A DNA stretch of 64,000 bases from contig NZ_FNNI01000001.1 of NCBI RefSeq assembly GCF_900106955.1, positions 558,001 through 622,000 on the forward strand, read 5' to 3'. Shown piece after piece: positions 1 through 8,926 of this stretch (the stretch's first letter is position 1; each line of letters opens with the position of its first letter). Position numbers and translations under genes: made by a program. This stretch comes from Aidingimonas halophila (GTDB lineage Bacteria > Pseudomonadota > Gammaproteobacteria > Pseudomonadales > Halomonadaceae). The notes beneath the pieces were generated by a model. That model had not been told where the DNA came from. It did no database searches and saw only the letters and a list, made by a program, of their open reading frames with translations.

Positions 1-1
1 T

Positions 2-334
2 GGTCCTTATGTTATTGGCTTAACAGGCCATATCGTAGAGAAGGCTGATAGATATCTTTCAGTGCTGACAACCGAAAAAGACCCACTTTTCAAGCTGGTC
101 AACCTAAGCGGCGGGCGGCTGGGATGGTATGGCTGCCAGATTGTGCTGCGAAAAATGGGGCTGACAAATCGCTGGCCACTGACAGGAAGGCCAGGACGAG
201 TAGAAGCCATCGATAAGGCCCCCAAATGGCTAAAGCATATCCTGGTGTGGATTTATTTTGGCCTTTTTGTGTCTGGGGGTAGTGCCTTTTTCTTGTCAGG
301 GATGACGATGCTCATCGATAAATATTGGCTATGA
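2..334 (+). CDS. C-terminal part of an unidentified membrane-associated protein (5' end outside window)
   Basis: The frame is open from base 2 to a TAG stop at 334, so the gene starts before the window and only its last 110 codons are visible. The visible part begins with GPYVIGLTGHIVEKADRYL. A basic stretch (KAPKWLKH) near the end is followed by one hydrophobic segment (ILVWIYFGLFVSGGSAFFL), probably a membrane helix with a very short tail. I do not recognise a family. A GTG at 62 could be an internal start but nothing favours it. Immediately downstream lies the remnant of a group II intron maturase on the other strand. Confidence 0.5.
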   Translation, partial: GPYVIGLTGHIVEKADRYLSVLTTEKDPLFKLVNLSGGRLGWYGCQIVLRKMGLTNRWPLTGRPGRVEAIDKAPKWLKHILVWIYFGLFVSGGSAFFLSGMTMLIDKYWL

Positions 335-387
335 TTCGGCAATCGCTATCACTAGCGCCGATTGTTGTTTTTTCAGACATGGATTCA

Positions 388-405
388 TCGCAGTGCTGCG
401 ATGAA
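388..405. repeat. Short inverted repeat
   Basis: CATCGCAG and CTGCGATG form an 8-bp inverted repeat separated by TG. It lies 54 bases after the partial gene ending at 334 and at the 3' side of the maturase remnant. No T-run follows, so a terminator role is unsure. It could equally be a scar of the event that truncated the intron. Confidence 0.35.
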
Positions 406-425
406 ATCGAGTCGGAGGGGGAGTC

Positions 426-660
426 GCCTCGCCCGTTTACCGTTGATTTCCAGGCACGGTTTTCCTCCAGCCCCAACGCCCGTAGTTTCCGGCGCCGAGT
501 CCGCGGACGCTTCCACTGCCGCCAGACCACGCAGCGCAATCGGCGACGTATCCATTGATCCAGCGCTTCCAGGGAGCGCTTCACGTCGACGAGACCGAAA
601 TAGCTGGCCCAGCCCCGCATGACCGCGGTCAGCTCTTCGATGATCCGTCGGATACGACGC
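426..660 (-). pseudogene. Group II intron reverse transcriptase/maturase remnant (C-terminal maturase domain)
   Basis: The minus strand encodes a clear match to the end of group II intron-encoded proteins: IIEELTAVMRGWASYFGL, then LDQWIRRRLRCVVWRQWKR, then LRALGL and VNGRG. This is the maturase (X) domain; the whole reverse transcriptase is missing. In family members the RGW motif follows a longer spacer, so the stretch FERRIRRIIEELT looks internally deleted. The frame is stopped upstream by a TGA at 713-711. Downstream, after NGRG, the sequence turns into unrelated codons ending at 312 instead of the usual PWW-type tail, and no domain V hairpin is seen. It is a decayed fragment that cannot splice or move. 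The recognisable similarity is strong; the exact limits are approximate. Confidence 0.8.
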
Positions 661-970
661 TCAAATTCGTTCCCGACGAATTTGTCCCGCTTATGCCTGT
701 CGGATTTACGTCATGACGTTCCGTGCAAGTACCGGGCTTTGATGATTTGAGCCATCTCACCCCATCGTGACGCCTCGTATCCGCTTCCTGTTCCTCAGAC
801 CAGCGTTTTGCCTCGGACTTCCTCCAGATTCCCCTCGCGGGAGACACGCTTGCCGTCGGCCAGCACTTCCCCTTGCCGGGCGTGCAGGGGACTTTCACCC
901 CCAAGTCATCCTGAGGCACCATCCTCGGGACCAGCGCCCGCCAGGCGCTGCGCGCCATGCCTGGCGCACG
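661..970. other. Gene-poor stretch between maturase remnant and terminator
   Basis: No convincing gene is present here. A long open frame runs on the minus strand from about 1126 to 629, but it crosses a terminator and two GC-rich hairpins, is rich in Ser, Arg and Pro, and shows no family motif. Part of the stretch may be further decayed sequence from the mobile element, since it runs directly into the maturase fragment. Confidence 0.4.
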
Positions 971-997
971 AAAAAAAGAGGCGTGCCTCGACACGCC
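971..997 (-). terminator. Intrinsic terminator downstream of exaC
   Basis: Read on the minus strand, GGCGTG and CACGCC form a 6-bp stem around a 6-base loop and are followed by CTC and a run of seven T. This is a standard rho-independent terminator, about 100 bases after the aldehyde dehydrogenase stop codon. Confidence 0.75.
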
Positions 998-1038
998 CCA
1001 GGGAGAGACGGTATCTTGTGTTTTCTTGTTGAAGGGCG

Positions 1039-1090
1039 GCCCCGGCGGACGCCCGGGGCTGCGCAACGCCGCGGGCGCGAGGCCCGCGGC
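1039..1090. repeat. Two consecutive GC-rich hairpins after exaC
   Basis: GCCCCGG (1039-1045) pairs with CCGGGGC (1053-1059), and GCCGCGGGC (1068-1076) pairs with GCCCGCGGC (1082-1090). Both lie between the exaC stop and the intrinsic terminator. They probably protect the 3' end of the transcript or add to termination. Confidence 0.5.
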
Positions 1091-1097
1091 AGATGGC

Positions 1098-2618
1098 TCA
1101 GAAGAATCCCATCGGGTTGGTGTCATAGCTCACCAACAGATTCTTGGTCTGTTGATAGTGCTCCAAGGCCATCTTGTGCGTTTCACGGCCGATACCGGAT
1201 TTCTTGTAGCCTCCGAAAGCGGCATGTGCCGGATACTGGTGATAGCAGTTGGTCCAGACACGCCCCGCTTGAATGCCTCGTCCCATGCGAAACGCAACGT
1301 TGATATCCCGACTCCAGACACCGGCTCCCAGACCGAACTGGGTGTCATTGGCTATCGCCAATGCCTCGGCCTCATCCTTGAACGTGGTCACGGCCACCAC
1401 CGGTCCGAAGATCTCCTCCTGGAAGACACGCATGCTGTTATTGCCCTTGAGCAGCGTCGGTTCGATGTAGAAACCGCGATCATAAGCCGGATCGAAAGAG
1501 GCTCTGGAGCCACCGGTCAGGAATTCAGCACCTTCATCGCGAGCCACATCCATGTAGGACATGATCTTGTCGAACTGTTCCTGTGATGCCTGTGCCCCGA
1601 CCTGAACCTCGGTGTCCAATGGATTCCCGCGCTTGATCGCCTTGGTGCGCTCCATCACCCGCGCCATGAAGGGCTCGTACATGCTTTCCTGAATCAATGC
1701 CCTCGATGGGCATGTGCAGACTTCCCCCTGGTTGAAGAATGCCAGCACCAGACCTTCCACCGCCTTGTCGACGAACGAGGACTCGGCATCCATGATGTCG
1801 CCGAAATAGATATTCGGCGATTTGCCACCCAGTTCCACCGTCGAGGGGATGATATTGTCGGCGGCACATTTGAGAATATGGGAACCGATCGGTGTCGAAC
1901 CGGTAAAGGCGATCTTGGCGATACGCTGGCTGGTTGCCAGCGCCTGGCCGGCCTCGGCGCCGTAGCCATTGACGATGTTGACCACGCCTGGCGGCAACAG
2001 GTCACCGACCAGTTCCATGACCTTGAGAATCGAAGCCGGCGTCTGCTCGGCCGGTTTGAGCACGACACAGTTACCCGCCGCGAGCGCCGGCGCGAGCTTC
2101 CAGGTCGCCATCAGGATAGGGAAGTTCCAGGGGATGATCTGCCCCACTACGCCCAGTGGCTCGTGGAAGTGATACGACACGGTATTGCCGTCGATATCAG
2201 CCAACGACCCTTCCTGCGCACGGATGCATCCGGCAAAGTAGCGGAAATGGTCAACTGCCAGCGGAATATCGGCATTGAGCGTCTCCCGCACCGCTTTACC
2301 GTTATCCCAGCTTTCGGCAACGGCCAGCATTTCCAGATTCTGCTCGATACGATCGGCGACCTTGAGCAGCAGGTTGGACCTTTCGGCTGCCGAGGTCTTG
2401 CCCCAAGCGGGAGCCGCCTGATGTGCGGCATCCATTGCCTTGTCGATATCCTCTTCCGTCGAGCGGGGAATCTCGCAGAACACCTCGCCGTTGACCGGGC
2501 TGACATTATCGAAATATTGACCTCTGACGGGAGAAACGAACTCGCCGCCGATGTAGTTGCCATAGCGTGAATCGAACGATACCACCGCATCTGGCTGGCC
2601 GGGGTTGGTGTAGATCAT
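1098..2618 (-). CDS. exaC: NAD-dependent aldehyde dehydrogenase, ExaC/AldB type
   Basis: A 506-residue ALDH-superfamily enzyme of normal length that oxidises short aldehydes such as acetaldehyde to the acid with NAD+ in the cytosol. Visible landmarks are PWNFP near residue 164, the general-base glutamate in VELGGKSPN (E262) and the nucleophile in [11 protein letters not shown] (C301). The GEVCTCPSR form and the [20 protein letters not shown] end are typical of the ExaC/AldB/acetaldehyde dehydrogenase II group. The ATG at 2618 is preceded by AGGAG. It is divergent from the LuxR-type regulator at 2762, in keeping with Pseudomonas, where ExaC serves ethanol oxidation and ErbR regulates it. No quinoprotein ethanol dehydrogenase gene is visible, so the aldehyde source is unknown. 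Confidence 0.9.
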   Translation of the reverse strand: MIYTNPGQPDAVVSFDSRYGNYIGGEFVSPVRGQYFDNVSPVNGEVFCEIPRSTEEDIDKAMDAAHQAAPAWGKTSAAERSNLLLKVADRIEQNLEMLAVAESWDNGKAVRETLNADIPLAVDHFRYFAGCIRAQEGSLADIDGNTVSYHFHEPLGVVGQIIPWNFPILMATWKLAPALAAGNCVVLKPAEQTPASILKVMELVGDLLPPGVVNIVNGYGAEAGQALATSQRIAKIAFTGSTPIGSHILKCAADNIIPSTVELGGKSPNIYFGDIMDAESSFVDKAVEGLVLAFFNQGEVCTCPSRALIQESMYEPFMARVMERTKAIKRGNPLDTEVQVGAQASQEQFDKIMSYMDVARDEGAEFLTGGSRASFDPAYDRGFYIEPTLLKGNNSMRVFQEEIFGPVVAVTTFKDEAEALAIANDTQFGLGAGVWSRDINVAFRMGRGIQAGRVWTNCYHQYPAHAAFGGYKKSGIGRETHKMALEHYQQTKNLLVSYDTNPMGFF

Positions 2619-2761
2619 GGCATACTCCTGTTGGATTGCGTCTATTATCGTTATGAGTGAAGCTCACCTCAGTGTTGGACAGCTGACTCGATCACGACAT
2701 ACTTCCCTGGCAGGAGAGAGACTCGTTCTTTGGTAGGAGTTCACCACGGGAGTCCGGATAC

Positions 2762-3430
2762 ATGTACACCCTGATGGTTGCCGACGACCACCCTCTATTC
2801 CGCGATGCCATCGTCGGCGTCCTGCGCGACGGCATGCCTGACAGCCGAGTCATGGAAGCCGACAGCCTGGTCAGTACGCTATCGCTCGCCGATGAACACG
2901 ACGATCTCGACCTGATTCTGCTCGATCTCGGCCTCCCGGACGCAGAGGGGCTCGCGGGACTAAAACGACTCCGGGACTATGCGCCTCTCATTCCGGTGGC
3001 CATCGTCTCGGCAGATCAGGACCGTGCCACTGTCCTCGAGGCGATCAATCTCGGTGCAGTCGGCTATATTCCCAAGTCGACCCCACGCGGCAGACTGCTC
3101 GACGCATTGCATCAGGTGCTTGAAGGCAATGTTTATCTCCCGCCGGACATCATGCGGCGACCTACGTCCACGATGGCTTGCTCGACCGTCCCTGAACAGG
3201 AAACGGCCGGTGCCAATCTGGCACTACTCACCGGCAAACAGCGCGAAGTCCTGGCCCAAATGGCACTGGGCGACTCCAACAAGATGATTGCCTACCGGCT
3301 GGCGATTGCCGAAACGACCGTCAAGACACATGTTTCCGCCATCCTGCGCAAGCTCGGTGTGTCCAGCCGGGTACAGGCGATTCTGGTCGCCAACGAAGCG
3401 GGTATAGGGCATCAATCCGAACGCCCTTGA
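2762..3430 (+). CDS. erbR: NarL/LuxR-family response regulator, ErbR (AgmR)-like
   Basis: A 222-residue two-domain regulator. Residues 1-120 form a receiver domain with acidic pocket ADDH and phospho-acceptor D55 in LILLDLGLPD, plus the conserved lysine in IPKST. A short linker leads to a LuxR-type helix-turn-helix (about 155-215) with LTGKQREVLAQMALGDSNK and AETTVKTHVSAILRKLGV. The ATG at 2762 follows GGGAG. Context suggests ErbR/AgmR, the regulator of alcohol-oxidation genes in Pseudomonas: it is divergent from exaC and convergent with a soluble hybrid kinase and a FIST protein. Its 3' end overlaps the kinase gene by 19 bases. The family is certain; the ErbR name is inferred from neighbours. 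Confidence 0.8.
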   Translation: MYTLMVADDHPLFRDAIVGVLRDGMPDSRVMEADSLVSTLSLADEHDDLDLILLDLGLPDAEGLAGLKRLRDYAPLIPVAIVSADQDRATVLEAINLGAVGYIPKSTPRGRLLDALHQVLEGNVYLPPDIMRRPTSTMACSTVPEQETAGANLALLTGKQREVLAQMALGDSNKMIAYRLAIAETTVKTHVSAILRKLGVSSRVQAILVANEAGIGHQSERP

Positions 3431-4911
3431 AGGTCATCGAGCATATTGACCAACAACATTTTCAGACGTAGCGGTTTGACCGGCTTGAGCAGGCAGGTAA
3501 ATCCCAGATCCCGTGCCCGCCGTTTCAACTCGGCGTCATGATTGGCAGTAATTACCAGCACGGGCAAGTCCGGCCGCTGCTGGCGCATTGAGCGCGCTAC
3601 AGCCAATCCATCCGGTTCGCCTTCTGCCAAGTGGTAATCGATGATCAGCATGTCCACGTCACGATCATTCACTACCTCCAGACGATCCAGAGAAGCCGCT
3701 CCGGACACATCGGCTCCCCAGCCACTCAACAATGCCGTCATTCCCTCACAGATCGCCGGATCGTCGTCGATGACCCAGATATGCATCCCGGTCAGCAAGG
3801 CGCCGGAAGCGATGGCATCCTGAGGAGGTAGCGCATGCGGTTGTTGCTTACCATAAGGGACCAGGATCGAAAACGCCGACCCCTGCTCCGGTCGGGATCG
3901 CAAGCGCAACGGGTGGTCCAGCATGGTCGCGATACGGTCGACGATTGCCAGTCCCAACCCCAGACCACGGTCTCGAGTATCGGTGTGCGAATTAGCGCGA
4001 CGAAACTCAAGAAAAATAGCCTCACGCTGGTCGTCGGCGATCCCCGGCCCGGTATCGGCCACGACGATCTCCAGTCCCTGCTTCCGGCGTCGGCATCCAA
4101 GCGTCACCCGCCCCTGCCTGGTATACCGTAGGGCATTGGTCAGGAAATTACGCACGACTCTTGCCAATAGCTGCAGATCGGAATGCACTACCGCTGAACT
4201 CGGCACATAATGCAACGATAACCCCTGCGCGACGGCAACCTGACGGTACTCCTCGGCCAGCATATCCAGCAGTTCCGACACGGGGAAAGTCGCCACATCG
4301 GGTTTGAGGACCCCCGCATCCAGCCGTGAGATATCAACGAGGGTACCCAACAGCCCCTCGACATCCTTCAATGACCGACCGATGTGACCAACCAGGGCCT
4401 GTGAGGCAGCCGGCATGTCATGCTCGGCCAGGGCACTCGTAAACAGACGAGCGGCATTGAGAGGTTGAAGCAGGTCATGACTGACGGCTGCCAGGAACTT
4501 GGTCTTCGACAGGTTGGCGGCTTCTGCTTCCGCCTTGGCATCACGTAGTCCCTGCTCGGCAGCCAGCCGCTCATCGATTTCCTCGCGGAGCTTGGTATTG
4601 AGTTGCCCCAATTCTTCGTTGGCCTGACTCAATTCATCCAGCGTGCGATGCAGTGTTTCCGTTCGCTCGCGGACCTGCTCGGCCAGCAGTACGGCGTGTT
4701 CGAACGCCGCATAGGGAGCGCCTCCAGCAACACCGCTCGACTCTACACGCTCGATCAGTGCCTGGCACACTTTACGCAAGCGGGCATTCTCTTCCGCCAG
4801 GGCCAGCTCGCTCGGGGTCGATGCCTCACTCGAACGGTCGTCCGTGGGCGCGCCCAATGACAACCCCGGTGAACGTCTGGTTGATGTGCATGCCATGGTG
4901 CTGCTCCCCAT
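3412..4911 (-). CDS. Soluble hybrid sensor histidine kinase, ErcS'-like
   Basis: A 499-residue kinase without membrane segments. Residues 35-130 look like a long coiled coil (ALAEENARLRK, then LNTKLREEIDERLAAEQ). The HisKA domain has its phospho-histidine in AAVSHDLLQPLNAAR (H145). The ATPase domain shows NFLTNALRYTRQG, VADTGPGI and RGLGLGLAIV. A C-terminal receiver has D425 in LIIDYHL and K in LLKPVKP. It starts inside the FIST gene, overlapping it by 86 bases; a second ATG five codons later is possible, and both remain inside the FIST gene. The overlap points to translational coupling, and the FIST protein is the likely sensory partner. The arrangement resembles ErcS' and its neighbours in Pseudomonas aeruginosa; that identity is inferred. 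Confidence 0.85.
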   Translation of the reverse strand: MGSSTMACTSTRRSPGLSLGAPTDDRSSEASTPSELALAEENARLRKVCQALIERVESSGVAGGAPYAAFEHAVLLAEQVRERTETLHRTLDELSQANEELGQLNTKLREEIDERLAAEQGLRDAKAEAEAANLSKTKFLAAVSHDLLQPLNAARLFTSALAEHDMPAASQALVGHIGRSLKDVEGLLGTLVDISRLDAGVLKPDVATFPVSELLDMLAEEYRQVAVAQGLSLHYVPSSAVVHSDLQLLARVVRNFLTNALRYTRQGRVTLGCRRRKQGLEIVVADTGPGIADDQREAIFLEFRRANSHTDTRDRGLGLGLAIVDRIATMLDHPLRLRSRPEQGSAFSILVPYGKQQPHALPPQDAIASGALLTGMHIWVIDDDPAICEGMTALLSGWGADVSGAASLDRLEVVNDRDVDMLIIDYHLAEGEPDGLAVARSMRQQRPDLPVLVITANHDAELKRRARDLGFTCLLKPVKPLRLKMLLVNMLDDLQGRSD

Positions 4912-6028
4912 AGGTGTTGAAGCCGACCACGCCGTAACGGGTCATCAACCGTGAAGCGGCGTCCACTTGTCCCAACGTCTCCAACTCCAGCCGGCGTAGA
5001 AAACAGTCACAACCGATGATCAATTCGGGACGACCCAGCCGAGCCTCGAGATCGACGAAGATGGTTTCCAGGTCGTCGAGAATCGACGCCGGCTCCATGG
5101 CGGTCAGTACGATGCCAGTCTCCACTGCACAGTAGAAACTCAAGCTGCCATCGGGGTTGGCACGCTGGATCGAGCGTACGTAGTGATGGTCACCAATTTT
5201 CACGGCCAGAGGAAAGCGGGCGAAGATGCTTTCATCGAGTTCCGTCACCGAACATCCCACCAGACGCGCATACTCTTCCGCCGCCGGTGCTGCATTGAGT
5301 TCATTGACTCGCCGTTGTGCTCGGTCAATGGCTGTCACGACCAGCTTTTCGCATCGCGAACGCAAGTGATGCGTCGTGAAGACCTCAAACGGCATATCGG
5401 TGTTGAACATTGCCACCACGGCCGCCTGGCTGTGAAACCGGCCGCCATGATAGACATGGGTATGTGCCAGCCGGTTATCGTCCCCGGCAGAACCACCAAA
5501 GCTGGGGATGCTTCCCAAGGCGGCATCCAGCGTGGCCAGCACCTGCTCCTCGCTGCTGGACAAGCCGTCGAGCAGCGTCAAGGCGAAGCTATGGCCGCTA
5601 ATCGGTGCCAGGGCCTGACGCCGACAATCGCTCAGCAGGGAATCCGTCAGACGCTGCGCACGCTCCAGGTCGAAGCGCGCCAGATCCTCGACCAGAGCCA
5701 GCGACATGGCAAAGTGACGCCGATCAAACCCCATCGCCACGATACAACCCCGGCCATAGCCGGCCGGAGTGATTTCCCCCGCCGTCGTACAGCCGCTGAC
5801 CGGCACGTCAGCGAATGCCTCGTCCAGCGCCAGTCCCAGCGCATCCAGAGGATATTCCGCGCTACAGAAAAACAGCACGAATCCCAGCTGATCGTGGGTC
5901 AATGCCAAGGCCAGTGCGTTGGCTGCCTGCCGGGGATCGTGACTGTCACTATAAGCCGTGCGCACGATGTCGGATGCGTCGAGTTCGCCCGTGCGGTTGA
6001 GCGCTTCGGCCATCGGCAAATCCAGCAT
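4826..6028 (-). CDS. FIST N/C-domain signal-transduction protein
   Basis: A 400-residue protein with the two FIST domains, which are thought to bind small ligands such as amino acids in signalling proteins. The N-terminal half has VSGCTTAGEITPAGYGRGC and FGGSAGDDN, typical of FIST_N. The C-terminal half has CDCFLRRLE and the closing VGFNTYGEQHHGMHINQTF typical of FIST_C. There is no signal peptide or membrane segment, so it is cytosolic. It lies just upstream of the soluble hybrid kinase and shares bases with it, which suggests that the two proteins form one sensor. ATG at 6028 follows GGGAA. The bound ligand cannot be told from sequence. Confidence 0.88.
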   Translation of the reverse strand: MLDLPMAEALNRTGELDASDIVRTAYSDSHDPRQAANALALALTHDQLGFVLFFCSAEYPLDALGLALDEAFADVPVSGCTTAGEITPAGYGRGCIVAMGFDRRHFAMSLALVEDLARFDLERAQRLTDSLLSDCRRQALAPISGHSFALTLLDGLSSSEEQVLATLDAALGSIPSFGGSAGDDNRLAHTHVYHGGRFHSQAAVVAMFNTDMPFEVFTTHHLRSRCEKLVVTAIDRAQRRVNELNAAPAAEEYARLVGCSVTELDESIFARFPLAVKIGDHHYVRSIQRANPDGSLSFYCAVETGIVLTAMEPASILDDLETIFVDLEARLGRPELIIGCDCFLRRLELETLGQVDAASRLMTRYGVVGFNTYGEQHHGMHINQTFTGVVIGRAHGRPFE

Positions 6029-6155
6029 GACGATATTCCCATGATCGGGCTTTACCGCAGTGTATGCCTGAGTCGTTCACTTTCACAATGGAACGCTGCA
6101 GTATCGACAGTGAGCGATCAAAGAGTGAACGGAGTATGGAGAAAGGCATGAAACA

Positions 6156-6183
6156 GCGTCGGCGCCTCATGGGGCGCCGACGC
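6156..6183 (-). terminator. Terminator hairpin after the fru operon
   Basis: GCGTCGGCGCC (6156-6166) pairs perfectly with GGCGCCGACGC (6173-6183) around a 6-base loop. On the minus strand it lies 26 bases after the fruA stop and is followed by TGTTTC, so it is a strong stem with a weak T tail. It ends the fruBKA transcript before the FIST gene, which has the same orientation. Confidence 0.65.
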
Positions 6184-6209
6184 TGATCGAACGTTGCATT
6201 GACGAAAGC

Positions 6210-7955
6210 TCAGGCACTGGCCTCGACCGCCACTTCCTGGCCGCCTCGCTTGATGAACGCGTAACCCAATCCCGTGACGAGCGAACCGATGACGATCGCA
6301 GCAAGATACAACGCGACCGGCGTAATGGCATTGGGAATCAGTAGTACGAAGATACCACCGTGGGGCGCCATCAGTTTTGCGCCGACCAGCATCGATAGTG
6401 CTCCGGTGATCGCCCCACCGATCATGCTGAGAGGAATGACCCGTAACGGATCCTTGGCAGCGAAGGGGATGGCTCCTTCGGTAATGAAGCAGCATCCCAG
6501 TACCAACGATGCCTTACCCGCTTCACGCTCGGGATCGGAAAACTTCGCCTTGGCAACCAGGCTAGCGATGCCCATGCCGATAGCGGGGACCATGCCAGCC
6601 GCCATGATCGCCGCCATGGGGCCATAGGTTTCCGAGGACAGCAGCCCCACGCCGAAGGTATATGCCGCCTTGTTGACCGGCCCGCCGAGATCGAAACACA
6701 TCATCGATCCCAACAGGATGCCCAACAATACCGCGTTCGCTGAGCTCATGTTTTCCAGGAACGTCGTCAGCGCCGAAAGGACCCCGGCAACTGGTTCGCC
6801 GATGACATAAATCATGATCAGCCCGGTCACCAAACTGGTAATCAGCGGGATGATAAGAATGGGCTTGAGAGATTCGATGCTTGACGGCAGCTTGACGTAT
6901 TGTGCGACGGCTTTCGCCACATAACCGGCCAGAAAGCCGGCCAGTATCCCCCCGATGAAGCCTGCCCCGACTTCCGATGCCAGCATCCCGCCGATCATGC
7001 CCGGCGCGATCCCCGGTCGATCCGCGATCGAATAGGCAATATAGCCCGCCAGCACCGGAATCATCAGGGCGAATGCCGTTCCGCCGCCAATCTGCATCAG
7101 GGCAGCAGCCAGCGACCCTTCCTCTTCGGCGGCATTGATGCCGAACACGAAGGACAACGCGATCAGCAACCCGCCGGCCACCACCATCGGCAACATGAAG
7201 GACACACCGGTCAGCAGATGCTTGTAAACGCCCTTTTCCTTGATGCTCTGCTTGCGTTCGCCGCCGGACGGTGCCGAAGCCCCTGATTGAATCTCGGCGT
7301 TTTCCAGCGCTTCCTCGATCGTGGGGCGCGGCTTCTTCAAGGCATTCCCAGTGGAGGTATACCACACACGCTTACCGGCAAAGCGGGTCGGATCGACTTC
7401 GATATCGCAAGCCAGTATGACCAGGTCGGCATCGGCAATTTCTGCCTCGGTCAGTTGATCCTGGGCTCCGACCGACCCTTGGGTTTCGACGCGAATCTGG
7501 TGCCCCATGGCCTTGCCGGCCTCGGCGAGCGCCTCGGCCGCCATGAATGTATGCGCCACCCCGGTGGGGCAAGCCGTGACCGCCACGATCTTGCTGCCGT
7601 CCGGGGCTGCTGGCTCTGTTACCGCCTGAGGTACATCAGGCGCATGATAAGTGGTCGCGTCCCGATGGGCGCGGTCAAGAAACGCTGACGGATCCGGCAG
7701 GGCCTGATCGATCGGCGCCTGATACAGCGGCTTTCCCTCGAATCGTGCGGCAGCAGGCACATGATCCGCCGCGACGACCACGAGGTCCGCCGATGAGATG
7801 GCGGCATGGTCGACCGGCGTGACGGACTCCAGCTCACTGTGCATCTCCACCGTTACCTGCCAGCCACGCTGGTGTGCAGCCTGTTCGAGACGACGGGCGG
7901 CGAGGAAAGTCGTTGCCATCCCACTGGGGCAGGCAGTGATCAGAATAATATTCAT
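6210..7955 (-). CDS. fruA: Fructose-specific PTS enzyme IIB'BC
   Basis: A 581-residue membrane permease that imports fructose with phosphorylation at C1. Two IIB-type domains stand in tandem: an N-terminal one with ITACPSGMATTF (C9) and a second with VTACPTGVAHTFMAAEAL (C129), the latter being the usual phosphorylated form. From about residue 245 the IIC domain starts (YKHLLTGVSFMLPMVVAGG) and has many hydrophobic helices and the conserved FDLGGPVNKAAYTFG. Length is normal for FruA. Its start overlaps the fruK stop by 4 bases (ATGA), so translation is coupled. It is the last gene of fruB-fruK-fruA and is followed by a terminator hairpin. Confidence 0.95.
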   Translation of the reverse strand: MNIILITACPSGMATTFLAARRLEQAAHQRGWQVTVEMHSELESVTPVDHAAISSADLVVVAADHVPAAARFEGKPLYQAPIDQALPDPSAFLDRAHRDATTYHAPDVPQAVTEPAAPDGSKIVAVTACPTGVAHTFMAAEALAEAGKAMGHQIRVETQGSVGAQDQLTEAEIADADLVILACDIEVDPTRFAGKRVWYTSTGNALKKPRPTIEEALENAEIQSGASAPSGGERKQSIKEKGVYKHLLTGVSFMLPMVVAGGLLIALSFVFGINAAEEEGSLAAALMQIGGGTAFALMIPVLAGYIAYSIADRPGIAPGMIGGMLASEVGAGFIGGILAGFLAGYVAKAVAQYVKLPSSIESLKPILIIPLITSLVTGLIMIYVIGEPVAGVLSALTTFLENMSSANAVLLGILLGSMMCFDLGGPVNKAAYTFGVGLLSSETYGPMAAIMAAGMVPAIGMGIASLVAKAKFSDPEREAGKASLVLGCCFITEGAIPFAAKDPLRVIPLSMIGGAITGALSMLVGAKLMAPHGGIFVLLIPNAITPVALYLAAIVIGSLVTGLGYAFIKRGGQEVAVEASA

Positions 7956-8926
7956 GCGAGCGCTCCATCCGCGTCGACATCGTCGAAACGATGCACGCGG
8001 GTCTGTTGTTGGAGTTGATGGATATCATCGGCATGGGGGTTGCCGACCCCGACATGTCGAACGGACTCTGCCGCCAAGGCGGTGGCAAATGTCAGGATCT
8101 GCGCCGGCGGGTGACCCGCCAGCACACCATGCAGCATGGCTGCCACCAGCGTATCGCCGGCGCCGACGGTACTTTCGACGGACACTTTCGGTGGTGTCGC
8201 CAGGTAGCCACCGCGCTGACTCACCCAAAGCACGCCCTCATCACCGACGGAGATCAATGCCTCGTCGACACCGGACCGGTACAGACGATGAGCGGCCAAT
8301 AACCGTTGATCGTGGGTCGATAGAGACTCTCCCACCCAGTCGGAGAGCTCATGCTCGTTGGGCTTGACCGCTGACGGTCCGGCCTCGATGGCGCGGGTCA
8401 ACGCCTCACCACTGGTGTCCACCCAAACCGGCAATCCTTGCTGTCGCAGTCGCCCGATCAAGGCCGACTGGTCCTCGGGGGAGATACCTGGCGGCAGGCT
8501 ACCGGCGATCACGACCGCATCAGGCTGTTGCTGCGGGTCGGCAGCCAAGGCATCGAGCCAGGCAACCCAGCGCTCCCAATCGGCACGCTGGATATTGACT
8601 CCAGGGCCATTGATGTCCGTAACACGGCCGCCCTCCTCGGCCACCTTGGCATTGATGCGGGTTTCGCCCGGAACGCGTTGGAAGGCATCTTCGACACCCA
8701 ACGTCTGGAACAATCGAAGAAAGGGACCATCATTGGCGTTGCCCAGGAACCCCGATACAGTCACCTCATTGCCAAGTGCCACCAGGACACGAGCAACATT
8801 GACTCCTTTACCGGCGGCGTCCAGATGCGTTTCATCGGTGCGATTGACCTCACCGAGCATCATTCGGGGTAATCGGATGGCGAGATCCAGCGCCGGATTG
8901 AGACTGACGGTCAATATACGTGCCAT
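7952..8926 (-). CDS. fruK: 1-phosphofructokinase
   Basis: A 324-residue PfkB-family kinase that phosphorylates fructose 1-phosphate to fructose 1,6-bisphosphate. It opens with ILTVSLNPALDLAI, carries DAAGKGVNVARVL for substrate binding and ends with the ATP/anion-hole motif STVGAGDTLVAAML, whose Asp is the catalytic base. It shares one base with fruB upstream and four with fruA downstream, so the three are translationally coupled. The order fruB-fruK-fruA is the standard one in Gammaproteobacteria. Confidence 0.95.
   Translation of the reverse strand: MARILTVSLNPALDLAIRLPRMMLGEVNRTDETHLDAAGKGVNVARVLVALGNEVTVSGFLGNANDGPFLRLFQTLGVEDAFQRVPGETRINAKVAEEGGRVTDINGPGVNIQRADWERWVAWLDALAADPQQQPDAVVIAGSLPPGISPEDQSALIGRLRQQGLPVWVDTSGEALTRAIEAGPSAVKPNEHELSDWVGESLSTHDQRLLAAHRLYRSGVDEALISVGDEGVLWVSQRGGYLATPPKVSVESTVGAGDTLVAAMLHGVLAGHPPAQILTFATALAAESVRHVGVGNPHADDIHQLQQQTRVHRFDDVDADGALA

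Noticed and set aside
629-1126. Long minus-strand reading frame of 165 codons
   Set aside because: It starts within the exaC 3' end, crosses two hairpins and an intrinsic terminator, and runs through the maturase remnant in another frame; there is no ribosome site or family motif.
5183-6151. 322-codon plus-strand frame opposite the FIST gene
   Set aside because: Its antisense partner shows clear FIST motifs and a ribosome site, so this frame is a shadow caused by high GC content.
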